A DNA stretch of 64,000 nucleotides. Source: Pseudoclavibacter terrae (GTDB taxonomy: Bacteria; Actinomycetota; Actinomycetes; Actinomycetales; Microbacteriaceae). Below, piece by piece: positions 63,582 through 64,000 of this stretch. Each line of letters starts with the position of its first letter. Within the stretch, counting starts at the first letter, position 1. The stretch spans positions 233,348-297,347 of the forward strand of contig NZ_WBJX01000004.1 of the NCBI RefSeq assembly GCF_008831075.1, given 5' to 3'. The position numbers and the translations under genes were made by a program. The notes below the pieces were generated by a model. It made no database searches, had not been told where the DNA came from, and worked only from the letters and a program-made list of their open reading frames with translations.

Positions 63582-64000
63582 CGGGCTCGACAGCGGCGCT
63601 ACCCGCCACGCTCACCCGCCCCAACCTCGGGATGGGATTCTCGCTTCGTTACGGGAAACTTCCCCAAACGATGCGAGAAAGCCATCCCGAGACTCGTCGT
63701 GCAACGCCACCCGGCCGACCCCACCGCACCCCACCGCCTCGGGATGGGATACGCGCACGCAGATGGGTTACACGCCATCCCGAAGCGCCAAACCCATCCC
63801 GAAACGGGCTCGACAGCGGCGCTACCCGCCACGCTCACCCGCCCCAACCTCGGGATGGGATTCTCGCTTCGTTACGGGAAACTTCCCCAAACGATGCGAG
63901 AAAGCCATCCCGAGACTCGTCGTGCAACGCCACCCGGCCGACCCCACCGCACCCCACCGCCTCGGGATGGGATACGCGCACGCAGATGGGGTACACGCCA
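63582..64000. repeat. 223-bp tandem repeat running off the window
   Basis: The unit starting cgggctcgacagcggcgcta at 63582 recurs at 63805 with nearly identical sequence to base 64000, where one base differs (gggtta/ggggta). Each unit holds two palindromic subunits. No gene is evident. Confidence 0.92.

Overview
The window is very GC-rich actinobacterial DNA. Frequent ggatgc/gcatcc words, GTG starts, many ATGA/GTGA gene overlaps, a SigK/RskA module and an actinobacterial gene repertoire suggest the family Microbacteriaceae (inference; no rRNA is present). I see no phage, insertion sequence or CRISPR array.

Left part (1-39.4 kb), mostly housekeeping and accessory genes: a truncated pentapeptide-repeat gene; a manganese/zinc-type ABC uptake operon next to an MntR regulator; a sensor kinase/response regulator pair beside two related small exported proteins and an APH-fold kinase; a PfpI-type protein and topoisomerase IB; an IclR-controlled flavin (GMC) dehydrogenase with its small subunit; a frameshifted AbiEi/DUF559-like gene; an acetoin-reductase-like SDR; and a SigK-RskA-DipZ-fasciclin locus laid out like the mycobacterial SigK regulon. 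These are followed by tRNA-Met and tRNA-Thr, an M23 peptidase, an inositol monophosphatase, a fructose PTS operon (fruR-fruK-fruA), an alanine/sodium symporter, NhaA, and a 1008-residue kinase/M23-like/class III aminotransferase fusion.

Right part (39.6-63.3 kb) is a catabolic island that I read as a C-glycoside (3-keto-glycoside) degradation superlocus. It has two GMC oxidases of the pyranose/C-glycoside 3-oxidase type and five C-glycoside deglycosidase (CGD) modules. Three modules are separate beta (DUF6379-like) plus alpha (TIM-barrel) gene pairs. Two are single-chain beta-alpha fusions. Around them lie two Gfo/Idh/MocA oxidoreductases, two more TIM-barrel isomerases, a three-gene sugar ABC importer, a DHA2-type MFS transporter, and ROK and LysR regulators. 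The likely flow is: import by the ABC system, oxidation of the sugar C3 hydroxyl, beta-elimination of the aglycone by CGDs, then processing of the keto-sugar by isomerases and dehydrogenases, with possible aglycone efflux by the MFS pump. A short A/T-rich word (ACATAAG) recurs upstream of four transcription units of the island.

Intergenic spaces hold two families of long extragenic palindromes (AGACCTGGGGnTTGCGCA and CTCGGGATGGGTT types). The second type flanks the island on both sides. On the right it forms part of a 223-bp tandem repeat that runs off the window.
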